NCBI GenBank assembly: GCA_027886185.1
Contig: WOAB01000188.1
Span: forward strand, 1,116,001-1,180,000
Direction: 5' to 3'
Length of the DNA stretch: 64,000 bases
Source: Rheum nobile
Taxonomy: Eukaryota; Streptophyta; Magnoliopsida; Caryophyllales; Polygonaceae
The position numbers and the translations under genes are program-made. Positions 24,303 to 37,800 of the stretch are shown here, in pieces. How positions within the stretch are numbered: position 1 is the first letter of the stretch; every line of letters begins with the position of its first letter. Below the pieces are notes generated by a model. That model saw nothing but the letters and a program-made list of their open reading frames with translations, was not told the origin of the DNA and did not search any database.

Positions 24303-26420
24303 GGGAAGAGACAAGGAGCTATGAGTTTTGGCTACAAACAACAATAAAAACTCATAGGATTTAACATTTACTGTCACAACTTTGAGCGAAAGTTATGAGT
24401 TTCAAATTTTGTCATTTTATTTGCGTGAATCAACTTATATTGTCAAAATATTGGGGAAAACAAGAGTCAAGAGCTTGGGCAAAAAACAACACATAAAACT
24501 CATACGATTTAACATTTATGACACAAGGTACAACTTTAAGCGAAAGTTATGAGTTTCAAATTTTTTCATTTTCTTTGCGTGAATCATTTATGACACAAGG
24601 AGCTAAGAGTTTGGGCTACAAACAACACTAAAACCTCATACGATTTAACATTTACGACACAAGGCACAACTTTGAGCGAAAGTTATGAGTTTCAAATTTT
24701 GTAATTTTATTTGCATGAATCAACTTATATTGTCAAAATATTGGGGGAAAACAAAGAGTTAAGAGCTTGGGCGAAAAACAACACAAAAAACTCATACGAT
24801 TTAACATTTACGACACAAGGTACAACTTTGACCGAAAGTTATGAGTTTCAACTTTTGTCAATTTCTTTGCGTGAATCATATTATATTGTCAAAATATTGG
24901 GAAGAGACAAGGAGCTAAGAGTTTTGGCTACAAACAACAATAAAAACTCATACGATTTAACATTTACTGTCACAACTTTGAGCGAAAGTTATGAGATTCA
25001 AATTTTGTCATTTTATTTGCGTGAATCAACTTATATTGTCAAAATATTGGGGGAAAACAAAGAGTTAAGAGCTTGGGCGAAAAACAACACAAAAAACTCA
25101 TACGATTTAACATTTATGACACAAGGTACAACTTTAAGCGAAAGTTATGAGTTTCAAATTTTGTCATTTTCTTTGCGTTAATCATCTTATTTTGTCAAAA
25201 TATTAGGTGTAAAAAAAGAGCTAAGAGTTTGGGCAACAAACAAACCCAAAAACTCATATGATTTACCATTTATGAGACAAGGCACAACTTTGAGCGAAAG
25301 TTATGAGTTTCAAATTTTGTGATTTTCTTTGCGTGAATCATATTATATTGTCAAAATATTGGGAAGAGACAAGGAGCTATGAGTTTTGGCTACAAACAAC
25401 AATAAAAACTCATAGGATTTAACATTTACTGTCACAACTTTGAGCGAAAGTTATGAGTTTCAAATTTTGTCATTTTATTTGCGTGAATCAACTTATATTG
25501 TCAAAATATTGGGGAAAACAAGAGTCAAGAGCTTGGGCAAAAAACAACACAAAAAACTCATACGATTTAACATTTATGACACAAGGTACAACTTTAAGCG
25601 AAAGTTATGAGTTTCAAATTTTTTCATTTTCTTTGCGTGAATCATTTATGACACAAGGAGCTAAGAGTTTGGGCTACAAACAACACTAAAACCTCATACG
25701 ATTTAACATTTACGACACAAGGCACAACTTTGAGCGAAAGTTATGAGTTTCAAATTTTGTAATTTTATTTGCATGAATCAACTTATATTGTCAAAATATT
25801 AGGGGAAAACAAAGAGTTAAGAGCTTGGGCGAAAAACAACACAAAAAACTCATACGATTTAACATTTACGACACACGGTACAACTTTGACCGAAAGTTAT
25901 GAGTTTCAACTTTTGTCAATTTCTTTGCGTGAATCATATTATATTGTCAAAATATTGGGAAGAGACAAGGAGCTAAGAGTTTTGGCTACAAACAACAATA
26001 AAAACTCATACGATTTAACATTTACTGTCACAACTTTGAGCGAAAGTTATGAGATTCAAATTTTGTCATTTTATTTGCGTGAATCAACTTATATTGTCAA
26101 AATATTGGGGGAAAACAAAGAGTTAAGAGCTTGGGCGAAAAACAACACAAAAAACTCATACGATTTAACATTTATGACACAAGGTACAACTTTAAGCGAA
26201 AGTTATGAGTTTCAAATTTTGTCATTTTCTTTGCGTTAATCATCTTATTTTGTCAAAATATTAGGTGTAAAAAAAGAGCTAAGAGTTTGGGCAACAAACA
26301 AACCCAAAAACTCATATGATTTACCATTTATGAGACAAGGCACAACTTTGAGCGAAAGTTATGAGTTTCAAATTTTGTGATTTTCTTTGCGTGAATCATA
26401 TTATATTGTCAAAATATTGG
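24303..26420. repeat. Satellite higher-order duplication, 1058 bp
   Basis: GGGAAGAGACAAGGAGCTAT at 24303 recurs at 25361. The 156-codon frames 24711-25181 and 25769-26239 encode almost the same protein, 1058 bp apart. The block includes a shortened unit in which TTTACTGTCACAAC replaces the usual sequence, so the period is not a multiple of 156. Confidence 0.8.
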
Positions 26421-27099
26421 GAAGAAACAAGGAGCTAAGAGTTTGGGCTACAAACAACACTAAAACCTCGTACGATTTAACATTTACGACACAAGGCACA
26501 ACTTTGAGCGAAAGTTATGAGTTTCAAATTTTGTACTTTTATTTGCGTGAATAAACTTATATTGTCAAAATATTGAGGGAAAACAAAGATTTAAGAGCTT
26601 GGGCGAAAAACGACACAAAAAACTCATACGATTTACCATTTACGACACAAGGCACAACTTTGAGCGAAAGTGATGAGTTTCAAATTTTGTCAAATTATTT
26701 GGGTGAATCATCTTATTTTGTCAAAATATTGGGGAAACCAAAAGCTAAGAGTTTAGCGTACAAACAACACTTAAAACACCTACGATTTACCATTTACGAC
26801 ACAAGGCATAACCTTGAGCGAAAGTTATGAGTTTCAAATTTTGTCAATATCTTTGAGTGAATCATCTTATATTGTAAAAATATTGGGCTAAGACAAAGAG
26901 CTAAGAGTTTGGGCAACAAACAACACTAAAAACTCATACGATTTACCATTTACTAAACAAGTCACAACTTTTAGCAAAAGTTATGAGTTTCATATTTTGT
27001 CAATTTTTTTGCCAGAATCATATTATTTTGTCAAAATATTGGGGGGATAACAAAGAGCTAAGAGTTTAGGCTACAAACAACACATACGACACAATATAC

Positions 27100-30000
27100 A
27101 ACTTTGAGCGAAAGTTATGAGTTTACGACACAATATACTACTTTGAGCGAAAGTTATGAGTTTCAACTTTTGTCATTTTCTTTGCGTGAATCATATTATA
27201 TTCTCAAAATATTGGGAAGAAACAAGGAGCTAAGAGTTTGAGCTACAAACAACACTAAAAACTCATACGATTTAACATTTACGACACAAGGCACAACTTT
27301 GAGCGAAAGTTTAGAGTTTCAGATTTTGTTATTTTATTTGCATAAATCAACTTATATTGTCAAAATATTGGGGGAAAAGAAAGAGTTAAGAGCTTGGGCG
27401 AAAAAAAAAAAAAAAACTAATACGATTTACCATTTACGACACAAGGCACAACTTTGAACGAAAGTTATGAGTTTTAAATTTTGTAAATTTCTTTGCGTGA
27501 ATCATCTTATATTGTAAAAATATTGAAATGAAAACAAAGAGCTAAGAGTTTGGGCTACAAACAACACTAAAAACACCTACGATTTACCACTTACGACAGA
27601 AAGCACAACCTTGAGCGAATGTTATGAGTTTCAAATTTTGTCAATTTTATTGTGTGAATCATCTTATATTGTCAAAATATTTGAGGGAAACAAAGAGCTA
27701 GAGTTTGGGCAACAAACAACACTAAAAACGGAAACGATTTAACATTTACGACATAAGGTACAATCTTAAGCAAAAATTATGAGTTTCAAATTTTGTCAAT
27801 TTTTTGTTTGCGTGAATCATCTTATATTGTCAAAATATTGGGGGAACCAAAGAGCTACATTTTGGGTAACAAACAACACAAAAACTCAAACGATTTAACA
27901 TTTACGACACAAGGCACAAATTTGAGCGAAAGTTATGAGTTTCAAAATTTGTCAGTTTCTTTGCGTGAATCATATTATATTGTCAAAATATTGGGAAGAA
28001 ACGAGGAGCTAAGAGTTTGGGCTACAAACAACACTAAAAACTCATATGATTTAACATTTATGACAAAAGGCACAACTTTGGGCGAAAGTTATGAGTTTCA
28101 AATTTTGTAATTTTATTTGCGTGAATTAACTTATATTGTCAAAATATTGGGGGAAAACAAAGACTTAAGATCTTGGGCGAAAAATAACACAAAAAACTCA
28201 TACGATTTACCATTTACGAAATAAGGCACAACTTTGAGAGAAAGTTATGAGTTTTAAATTTTGTCAATTTCTTTGCGTGAATCATATTATACTGTCAAAA
28301 TATTGGGAAGAAACAAGGAGCTAAGAGTTTTGGCTACAAACAACACAAAAAACTCATACGATTTAACATTTACGACACAAGGCACAACTTTGAGCGAAAG
28401 TGATGAGATTCAAAATTTATCAATTTCTTTGTGTGAATCACCTTATTTGTCAAAATACAGGGGGGGAACAACGAGGAAAAAGATTGGGCGACAAACAACA
28501 CTAAAAACTCATACGTTTACCATTTACGACACAAGGCACAACTTTGAGCAAAAGTTATGAGTTATAATTTTATTCAAAGTCTTTCTGTGAATCGTCTTAT
28601 ATCGTCAAAGTATTGGGGGGGGGGGAACAAAGAGCTAATAGTTTGGGCGATAACAACACTAAAAACACCTATGATTTACCATTTACGACACAATGCACAA
28701 CGTTGAGCGAAAGTTAAAAGTTTCAAATTTTGTCAATTTCTTTGCCTGAATCATCTTATATTGTTAAAATATTTAAGGGAAACAAATTTCTAATAGTTTG
28801 GGCGACAAACAACACTACAAACACGAATTTACCATTTACGACACACGGCCCAACTTTGAGCGAAAATTATGGTTGTTAAATTTTATCAATATATTTTCGT
28901 GAATAATCTTAAATTGTCAAATTATTGGGGAAAAACAAAGAGCTAAGAGTTTGGGAAACAAACAACACTAAAAACTCATACGATTTAACATTTATGACAC
29001 AAGGCACAACTTTGAGTAAAAGTTTTGAATTTCAAATTTTGTCAATATCTTTGTTTGAATCATCTTTTATTCTCAAAATATAGGGGGGAACAAAGAGATA
29101 AGAGTTTGAGCGACAAACAACACTAAAAACTCATATGATTTACCATTTACGACATAAGGCACAACTTTGTGCGAAAGTTATGAGTTTTAAATTTTGTCAA
29201 TTTCTTTGCGTGAATCATATTATATTGTCAAAATATTGGGAAGAAACAAGGAGCTAAGAGTTTGGGCTACAAACAACAATAAAAACTGATACGATTTAAC
29301 ATTAACGACACAAGGCACAACTTTGAGCGAACGTTTAGAGTTTCAAATTTTGTTATTTTATTTGCGTGAATCAACTTATATTGTCAAAATATTGGGGGAA
29401 AACAAAGAGTTAAGAGCTTGGGCGAAAAACAACACAAAAAACTCATACGATTTACCATTTATGACAAAAGGCACAACTTTGAGCGAAAGTTATGAGTTTC
29501 AAATTTTGTAAATTTCTTTGCATGAATCATCTTATATTGTCAAAATATTGAAGTAAAAAACAAAGAGCTAAGAGTTTGGGCTACAAACAACACTAAAAAC
29601 ACCTACGATTTACCACTTACGACAGAAAGCACAACCTTGAGCGAATGTTATGAGTTTCAAATTTTGTCAACTTTATTGTGTGAATCATCTTATACTGTCA
29701 AAATATTTGAGGAAAACAAAGAGCTAGAGTTTGGGCAACAAACAACACTAAAAACGCAAACGATTTAACATTTACGACATAAGGTACAATCTTAAGCAAA
29801 AGTTATGAGTTTCAAATTTTGTCAATTTTTTTTTGCGTGAATCATCTTATATTGTCAAAATATTAGGGGAACCAAAGAGCTACATTTTGGGTAACAAACA
29901 ACACAAAAACTCAAACGATTTAACATTTACGACACAAGGCACAACTTTGAGCGAAAGTTATGAGTTTCAAAATTTGTCAGTTTCTTTGCGTGAATCATAT

Positions 30001-33000
30001 TATATTGTCAAAATATTGGGAAGAAACGAGGAGCTAAGAGTTTGGGCTACAAACAACACTAAAAAGTCATATGATTTAACATTTATGACAAAAGGCACAA
30101 CTTTGAGCGAAAATTATGAGTTTAAAGTTTTGTAATTTTATTTGCGTGAATTAACTTATATTGTCAAAATATTGGGGGAAAACAAAGACTTAAGAGCTTG
30201 GGCGAAAAACAACACAAAAAACTCATACGATTTACCATTTACGACATAAGGCACAACTTTGAGAGAAAGTTATGAGTTTAAATTTTATCAATTTCTTTGC
30301 GTGAATCATATTATACTGTCAAAATATTGGGAAGAAACAAGGAGCTAAGAGTTTTGGCTACAAACAACACTAAAAACTCATACGATTTAACATTTACGAC
30401 ACAAGGCACAACTTTGAGCGAAAGTGATGAGATTCAAAATTTATCAATTTCTTTGTGTGAATCACCTTATTTGTAAAAATACAGGGGGGAAACAACGAGG
30501 AAAAAGATTGGGCGACAAACAACAGTAAAAACTCATACGTTTACCATTTACGATACAAGGCACAACTTTGAGCAAAAGTTATGAGTTATAATTTTATTCA
30601 AAGTCTTTTTGTGAATCGTCTTATATCGTCAAAATATTGGGGGCGAACAAAGAGCTAATAGATTGGGCGTTAACAACACTAAAAACACCTATGATTTACC
30701 ATTTACGACACAATGCACAACGTTGAGCGAAAGTTAAAAGTTTCAAATATTGTCAATTTCTTTGCCTGAATCTTCTTATATTGTTAAAATATTTAAGAGA
30801 AACAAATTTCTTAGAGTTTGGGCGACAAACAACACTACAAACACGAATTTACCATTTACGACACACGGCCCCAACTTTGAGCGAAAATTATGGTTGTCAA
30901 ATTTTATCAATATATTTTCGTGAATAATCTTAAATTGTCAAAATATTGGGGGAAAACAAAGAGCTAAGAGTTTGGGAAGCAAACAACACTAAAAACTCAT
31001 ACGATTTAACATTTACGACACAAGGCACAACTTTGAGCGAAAGTTTTGAATTTCAAATTTTGTCAATATCTTTGTTTGAATCATCTTTTATTGTCAAAAT
31101 ATAGGGGGGGAACAAAGAGATAAGAGTTTGAGCGACAAACAACACTAAAAACTCATATGATTTACCATTTACGACATAAGGCACACCTTTGAGCGAAAGT
31201 TATGAGTTTTAAATTTTGTCAATTTCTTTGCGTGAATCATATTATATTGTCAAAATATTGGGAAGAAACAAGGAGCTAAGAGTTTGGGCTACAAACAACA
31301 CTAAAAACTTATACGATTTAACATTTACGACACACAAGGCACAAATTTGAGCGAAAGTTTAGAGTTTCAAATTTTGTTATTTTATTTGCGTGAATCAACT
31401 TATATTGTCAAAATATTGGGGGAAAACAAAGAGTTAAGAGCTTGGGCGAAAAACAACACAAAAAACTCATACGATTTACCATTTACGACACAAGGCACAA
31501 TTTTGAGCGAAAATTATGAGTTTCAAATTTTGTAAATTTCTTTGCGTGAATCATCTAAGAGCTAAGAGTTTGGGCTACAAACAACACTAAAAACACTTAC
31601 GATTTACCACTTACGACAGAAAGCACAACCTTGAGCGAATGTTATGAGTTTCAAATTTTGTCAATTTTATTGTGTGAATCATCTTATATTGTCAAAATAT
31701 TTGAGGGAAACAAAGAGCTACAGTTTGGGCAACAAACAACCTTAAAAACGCAAACGATTTAACATTTACGACATAAGGTACAATCTTAAGCAAAAGTTAT
31801 GAGTTTCAAATTTTGTCAATTTTTTTTTGCGTGAATCATCTTATATTGTCAAAATATTGGGGGAACCAAAGAGCTACATTTTGGGTAATAAACAACACAA
31901 AAACTCAAACGATTTAATATTTACGACACAAGGCACAACTTTGAGCGAAAGTTATGAGTTTCAAAATTTATCAGTTTCTTTGCGTGAATCATATTATATT
32001 GAATACAAAATATTGGGAAGAAACGAGGAGCTAAGAGTTTGGGCTACAAACAACACTAAAAACTCATATGATTTAACATTTATGACAAAAGGCACAACTT
32101 TGAGCGAAAGTTATGAGTTTAAAATTTTATATTTTTATTTGCGTGAATTAACTTATATTATCAAAATATTGGGGGAAAACAAAGACTTTAGAGCTTGGAA
32201 GAAAAACAACAGAAAAAACTCATACGATTTATCATTTACGACATAAGGCACAACTTTGAGAGAAAGTTATGAGTTTTAAATTTTGTCAATTTCTTTGCGT
32301 GAATCATATTATACTGTCAAAATATTGGGAAGAAACAAGGAGCTAAGAGTTTTGGCTACAAACTACACTAAAAACTCATACGATTTAACATTTACGACAC
32401 AAGGCACAACTTTGAGAGAAAGTGATGAGATTCAAAATTTATCAATTTCTTTGTGTGAATCACCTTATTTGTCAAAATACAGAGGGGAAACAACGAGGAA
32501 AAAGATTGGGCGACAAATAACACTAAAAACTCATACGTTTACCATTTACGACACAAGGCACAACTTTGAGCAAAAGTTATGAGTTATAATTTTATTCAAA
32601 GTCTTTTTGTGAATCGTCATATATCGTCAAAATATTGGGGGGAGGGGGGGACAAAGAGCTAATAGTTTGGGCGATAACAACACTAAAAACACCTATGATT
32701 TACCATTTACGACACAAAGCACAACGTTGAGCGAAAGTTAAAAGTTTCAAATATTGTCAATTTCTTTGAGTGAATCATCTTATATTGTTAAAATAATTAA
32801 GAGAAACAAATTTCTAAGAGTTTGAGCGACAAACAACACTACAAACACGAATTTACCATTTACGACACACGACCCAACTTTGAGCGAAAATTATGGTTGT
32901 CAAATTTTATCAATATATTTTCGTGAATAATCTTAAATTGTCAAAATATTGGGGGAAAACAAAGAGCTAAGAGTTTGTGAAACAAACAACACTAAAAACT

Positions 33001-35200
33001 CATACGATTTAACATTTACGACACAAGGTACAACTTTGAGCGAAAGTTTTGAATTTCAAATTTTGTCAATATCTTTGTTTGAATCATCTTTTATTGTCAA
33101 AATATAGGGGGGGAAACAAAGAGATAAGAGTTTGAGCGATAAACAACACTAAAAACTCATATGATTTACCATTTACGACATAAGGCATAACTTTGAGCGA
33201 AAGTTATGAGTTATAAATTTTGTCAATTTCTTTGCGTGAATCATATTATATTGTCAAAATATTGGGAAGAAACAAGGAGCTAAGAGTTTGGGCTACAAAC
33301 AACACTAAAAACTGATACGATTTAACATTTACGACACAAGGCACAACTTTGAGCGAAAGTTTAGAGTTTCAAATTTTGTTATTTTATTTGCGTGAATCAA
33401 CTTATATTGTCAAAATATTGGGGGAAAACAAAGAGTTAAGAGCTTGGGCGAAAAACAACACAAAAAACTCATACGATTTACCATTTACGACACAAGGCAC
33501 AACTTTGAGCAAAAGTTATGAGTTTCAAATTTTGTAAATTTCTTCGCGTGAATCATCTTATATTGTCAAAATATTGAAGTGAAAACAAAGAGCTAAGAGT
33601 TTGGGCTACAAACAACACTAAAAACACTTACGATTTACCACTTACGACAGAAAGCACAACCTTGAGCGAATGTTATGAGTTTCAAATTTTGTCAATTTTA
33701 TTGTGTGAATCATCTTATATTGTCAAAATATTTGAGGGAAACAAAGAGCTAGTGTTTGGGCAACAAACAACACTAAAAACACAAACGATTTAACATTTAC
33801 GACACAAGGTACAACCTTAAGCAAAAGTTATGAGTTTCAAATTTTGTCAATTTTTGTGTGTGTGAATCATCTTATATTGTCAAAATATTGGGGTACCCAA
33901 AGAGCTACAGTTTGGGTAACAAACAACACAAAAACTCAAACGATTTAACATTTACGACACAAGGCACAACTTTGAGCGAAAGTTATGAGTTTCAAAATTT
34001 GTCAATTTCTTTGCGTGAATCATATTATATTATCAAAATATTGGGAAGAAACGAGGAGCTAAGAGTTTGGGCTACAAACCACACTAAAAACTCATATGAT
34101 TTAACATTTACGACAAAAGGCACAACTTTGAGCGAAAGTTATGAGTTTCAAATTTTGTAATTTTATTTGCGTGAATTAACTTATATTGTCAAAATATTGG
34201 GGAAAAACAAAGACTTAAGAGCTTGGGCGAAAAACAACACAAAAAACTCATACGATTTACCATTTACGACATAAGGCACAACTTTGAGAGAAAGTTATGA
34301 GTTTAAAATTTAGTCAATTTCTTTGCGTGAATCATATTATACTGTCAAAATATTGGGAAGAAACGAGGAGCTAAGAGTTTTGGCGACAAACAACACTAAA
34401 AACTCATACGATTTAACATTTACGACACAAGACACAACTTTGAGCGAAAGTGGTGAGATTCAAAATTTATCAATTTCTTTGTGTGAATCACCTTATTTGT
34501 CGAAATATAGGGGGGAAACAATGAGGAACAAGTTTGGGCGACAAACAACACTAAAAACTCATACGTTTACCATTTACGACACAAGGCACAACTTTGAGCA
34601 AAAGTTATGAGTTATAATTTTATTCAAAGTCTTTCTGTGAATCGTCTTATATCGTCAAAATATTGGGGGGGAACAAAGAGCTAATAGTTTGGGCGACAAA
34701 CAACACTAAAAACACCTATGATTTACCATTTACGACACAATGCACAACGTTGAGCGAAAGTTAAAAGTTTCAAATATTGTCAATTTCGTTGCCTGAATCA
34801 TCTTATATTGTTAAAATATCTAAGGGAAACAAATTTCTAAGAGTTTGGGCGACAAACAACACTACAAACACGAATTTACCATTTACGACACACGGCCCAA
34901 CTTTGAGCGAAAATTATGGTTGTCAAATTTTATCAATATTTTTTCGTGAATAATCTTACATTGTCAAAACATTGGGGGAAAACAAAGAACTAAGAGTTTG
35001 GGAAACAAACAACACTAAAAACTCATACGATTTAACATTTACAAAACAAGGCACAACTTTGAGCGAAAGTTTTGAATTTCAAATTTTGTCAATATCTTTG
35101 TTTGAATCATCTTTTATTGTCAAAATATAGGGGGAAAACAAAGAAATAAGAGTTTGAGCGACGAACAACACTAAAAACGCATATGATTTACCATTTACGA
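27100..35200. repeat. Satellite higher-order repeat, about 2030 bp (13-mer), about four copies
   Basis: Frames at 27793, 29833, 31827 and 33858 are copies spaced 2040, 1994 and 2031 bp apart. A rare variant with CCCAACTTTGAGCGAAAATT recurs near 28850, 30870, 32872 and 34890. One copy lost about 50 bp near 31550, which explains the shorter spacing. Outer limits are approximate. Confidence 0.8.
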
Positions 35201-36724
35201 CACAAGGCATAACTTTGAACAAAAGTTATAAGTTTCAAATTTTGTCAATTTCTTTGCATGAATTGTCTTATTTTGTCAAAATAATGGGTGACACAAAGAT
35301 CTAAGAGTTTGGGGTACAAACAACACTAAAAACACATACGATTTTCCATTTACGACACAAGGCACAACCTTATACGAAAGTTATGAGTTTCAAATTTTGT
35401 CAATATCTTTGCGTGAATCATCTTAAATTGTCAAAATATAGGTGGAAACAAAGAGCTAAGAGTTAGGGCGACAAACTACACTAAGAACTCATACGATTTA
35501 CCATTTACGACACAAGGTACAACTTTGAACGAAAGTTATGAGGTTCAAATTTTATCATTTTCTTTGCGGGAATCATCTTATATTGTCTAAATATTGGGCT
35601 AAGACAAAGAGCTAAGAGTTTGGGAAACAAACAACACTAAAAACTCATACGGTTATCATTTACGACACAAGGCACAACTTTTAGCGAAAGTTATGAGTTT
35701 CATATTTTCCAATTTCTTTGCCTGAATCATCTTATATTCTCAAAATATTGGGGGGAAACAAAGAGCTAAGAGTTTAGGCTACAAACAACACTAAAAACTC
35801 ATACGATTTAAATTTACGACACAAGGTACAACTTTGACCGAAAGTTATGAGTTTCAAATTTTGTCATTTTCTTTGCGTGAATCATCTTATATTGTCAAAA
35901 TATTGGGGAAAAACAAAGAGCTAAGAGGTTTGGGAAAAAAACAACACTAAAAACTCATACGATTTACCATTTACGACACAAGGCACAACTTTGAGCAAAA
36001 GTTAAGAGTTTCATATTTTGTCAATTTCTTTCCCTGAATCATCTTATATTCTCAAAATATTGGGGGAAAACAAAGAGCTAAGAGTTTAGGCTACAAACAA
36101 CACTAAAAACTCATACGATTTAACATTTACGACACAAGGTACAACGTTGAGCAAAAGTTATGAGTTTCAAATTTTGTAAATTTCTTTGTGTGAATCATAT
36201 TATATTATCAAAATATTGGGAAGAGACAAGGAGCTAAGAGTTTTGGCTACAAACAACAATAAAAACTTTGACAACTTTCACAACTTTGAGCGAAAGTTAT
36301 GAGTTTCAAATTTTGTCATTTTATTTGGGTGAATCAACTTATATTGTCAAAATATTGGGGTAAAACAAAGAGTTAAGAGCTTGGGCGAAAAAAAACACAA
36401 AAAACTCATACGATTTAACATTTATGACACAAGGTACAACTTTGAGCGAAAGTTATGAGTTTCAAATTTTATCATTTTCTTTGCGTTAATCATCTTATTT
36501 TGTCAAAATATTAGGTGTAAAAAAAGAGCTAAGAGTTTGGGCAACAAACAACACTAAAAACTCATACGATTTACCATTTACGACACAAGGCACAACTTTG
36601 AGCGAAAGTTATGAGTTTTAAATTTTGTCAATTTCTTTGCGTGAATCATATTATATTATCAAAATATTGGGAAGAAACAAGGAGCTAAGAGTTTGGCCTA
36701 CAAACAACACTAAAACCTAGTCGG

Positions 36725-37263
36725 CATACACATTACCCTAGTAAGGATCATTGGTGTGCACTTAACAAATTATTGAGATATCTAAGAGGCAATATGGATT
36801 GGGGTTTGCACTTTGCTGGTTATCCTAATGTTTTAGAGGGATATTGTGATGTAAACTGGGTTACCGATAATGATGAAGTTAGCTCCACTAGCGGTTATGT
36901 TTTTACATTATGTGGTGGTGCTATTTCTTGGAAGTCTTCTCAACAGACTTGTATTGCTAGATCTACTATGGAATCCGAGTTCATAGCTTTTTAGCAGGTC
37001 AAGAGGCTGAGTGGATAAGAAGCTTACTGGCTGACTTACCATTGTGAGGGCGTCTAGCTCCCCCTATTTCTCTACCTTATGACTCATAATCTGCTATTTG
37101 TGTAGCTAATAGCAATGCCTATAATGGCAAGAAGAGATACACTTAGATTAGACATGAGTCTGTGAGACAGTTAATCACGAATGGTGTACTCAGGTTGGAG
37201 TATTTGAGAATAGAGAGGAACATTGCAGATCCTTGAACTAAAGGACTAAACTAGAGATTAGTT
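36725..37263 (+). pseudogene. E3 copia RNase H remnant
   Basis: The open part (about 36725-36994) encodes RYLRGNMDWGLHFAGYPN, then the RNase H block GYCDVNWVTDNDEVSSTSGY and SWKSSQQTCIARSTMESEF. These are copia RNase H signatures, with the catalytic Asp and Glu visible. A stop at 36992-36994 is followed by recognisable but broken coding (AEWIRSLLADLPL, then ICVANSN and a RHE-type end) with several more stops to about 37263. RT and everything upstream are missing. Confidence 0.85.
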
Positions 37264-37800
37264 CGTGATATGTCGAGGGGAATGAGACTCAAACCCGTGA
37301 GATGAGGAATTCTTTGTGGATCCCATTTATGGTCAAACGAAGCCATGAAAAGACTCATATGACGGTACACTACATCCCATTCCTATGACAAGTGTACTTT
37401 AGAGGTTGAGCATTACCTCTTAATGAACTCATAGCCCAGGATATGGGTGGTCCTATTGAGACGGACTTGATGAGTTCATCGTTGGAACATCGGGTGATCT
37501 TTAATGAACTCGGGTATTCTTTCTAGAGCACTCTTTAGCATCCCAAGGAAAAACTGCTATTTTTATTACAAGTGTTATCGATGAATCATAGGGACCTTAG
37601 GAGAGAAGTGTGTGGTTAAGGACAGTTCTTGATTTAGAGAGTTCAAGACTCATTCACTCTTTTAACGAAAGGCCTACTTGACTTCACTACGTGTTGGTTC
37701 AAATCGTAAGATACCTACACTTAAGCTTCAAACCTTACAATATGCGCATAACTTGTTTTAAATTGTTTTTTGAAAAAACCTTCTCTGCACTGTGGGGGAT
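37264..37800 (+). other. E3 untranslated region before the 3' LTR
   Basis: About 540 bp of non-coding sequence between the pol remnant and the LTR. It ends in the polypurine tract TGTGGGGGAT at 37791-37800. No other gene was seen. Confidence 0.6.

Larger units (their letters stand above)
15067..36717. repeat. Tandem satellite array, about 156-bp monomer
   Basis: About 21.65 kb of head-to-tail monomers, roughly 139 by length. Landmarks recurring in almost every unit are GAGCTAAGAGTTTGGGC, CAAACAACACTAAAAACTC, GACACAAGGCACAACTTTGA, TATGAGTTTCAAATTTTGTC and TATTGTCAAAATATTGGGG. Measured spacings are 155 (15067 to 15222) and 156 (21981 to 22137). At least three monomer types alternate: one with CACCTACGATTTACCACTTACG, one with CTCATACGATTTACC, and one with GAGCTTGGGCGAAAAAC. 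The plus strand keeps one long frame across units and I treat it as a by-product of the 52-codon period. The left edge abuts the E1 LTR terminus; the right edge stops mid-monomer at copia DNA. I do not recognise the family. Confidence 0.95.

Noticed and set aside
15067..36717. Dozens of plus-strand open frames (62-156 codons) as a gene family
   Set aside because: They are successive windows on one tandem monomer whose period is a multiple of three. They have no consistent start, end or spacing of a gene, and many are cut by the same recurrent stop. Kept as a finding, not as genes.
15067..36717. CRISPR array
   Set aside because: There are no short repeats separated by unique spacers; the whole 156-bp unit repeats. 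The setting is a plant nuclear genome.
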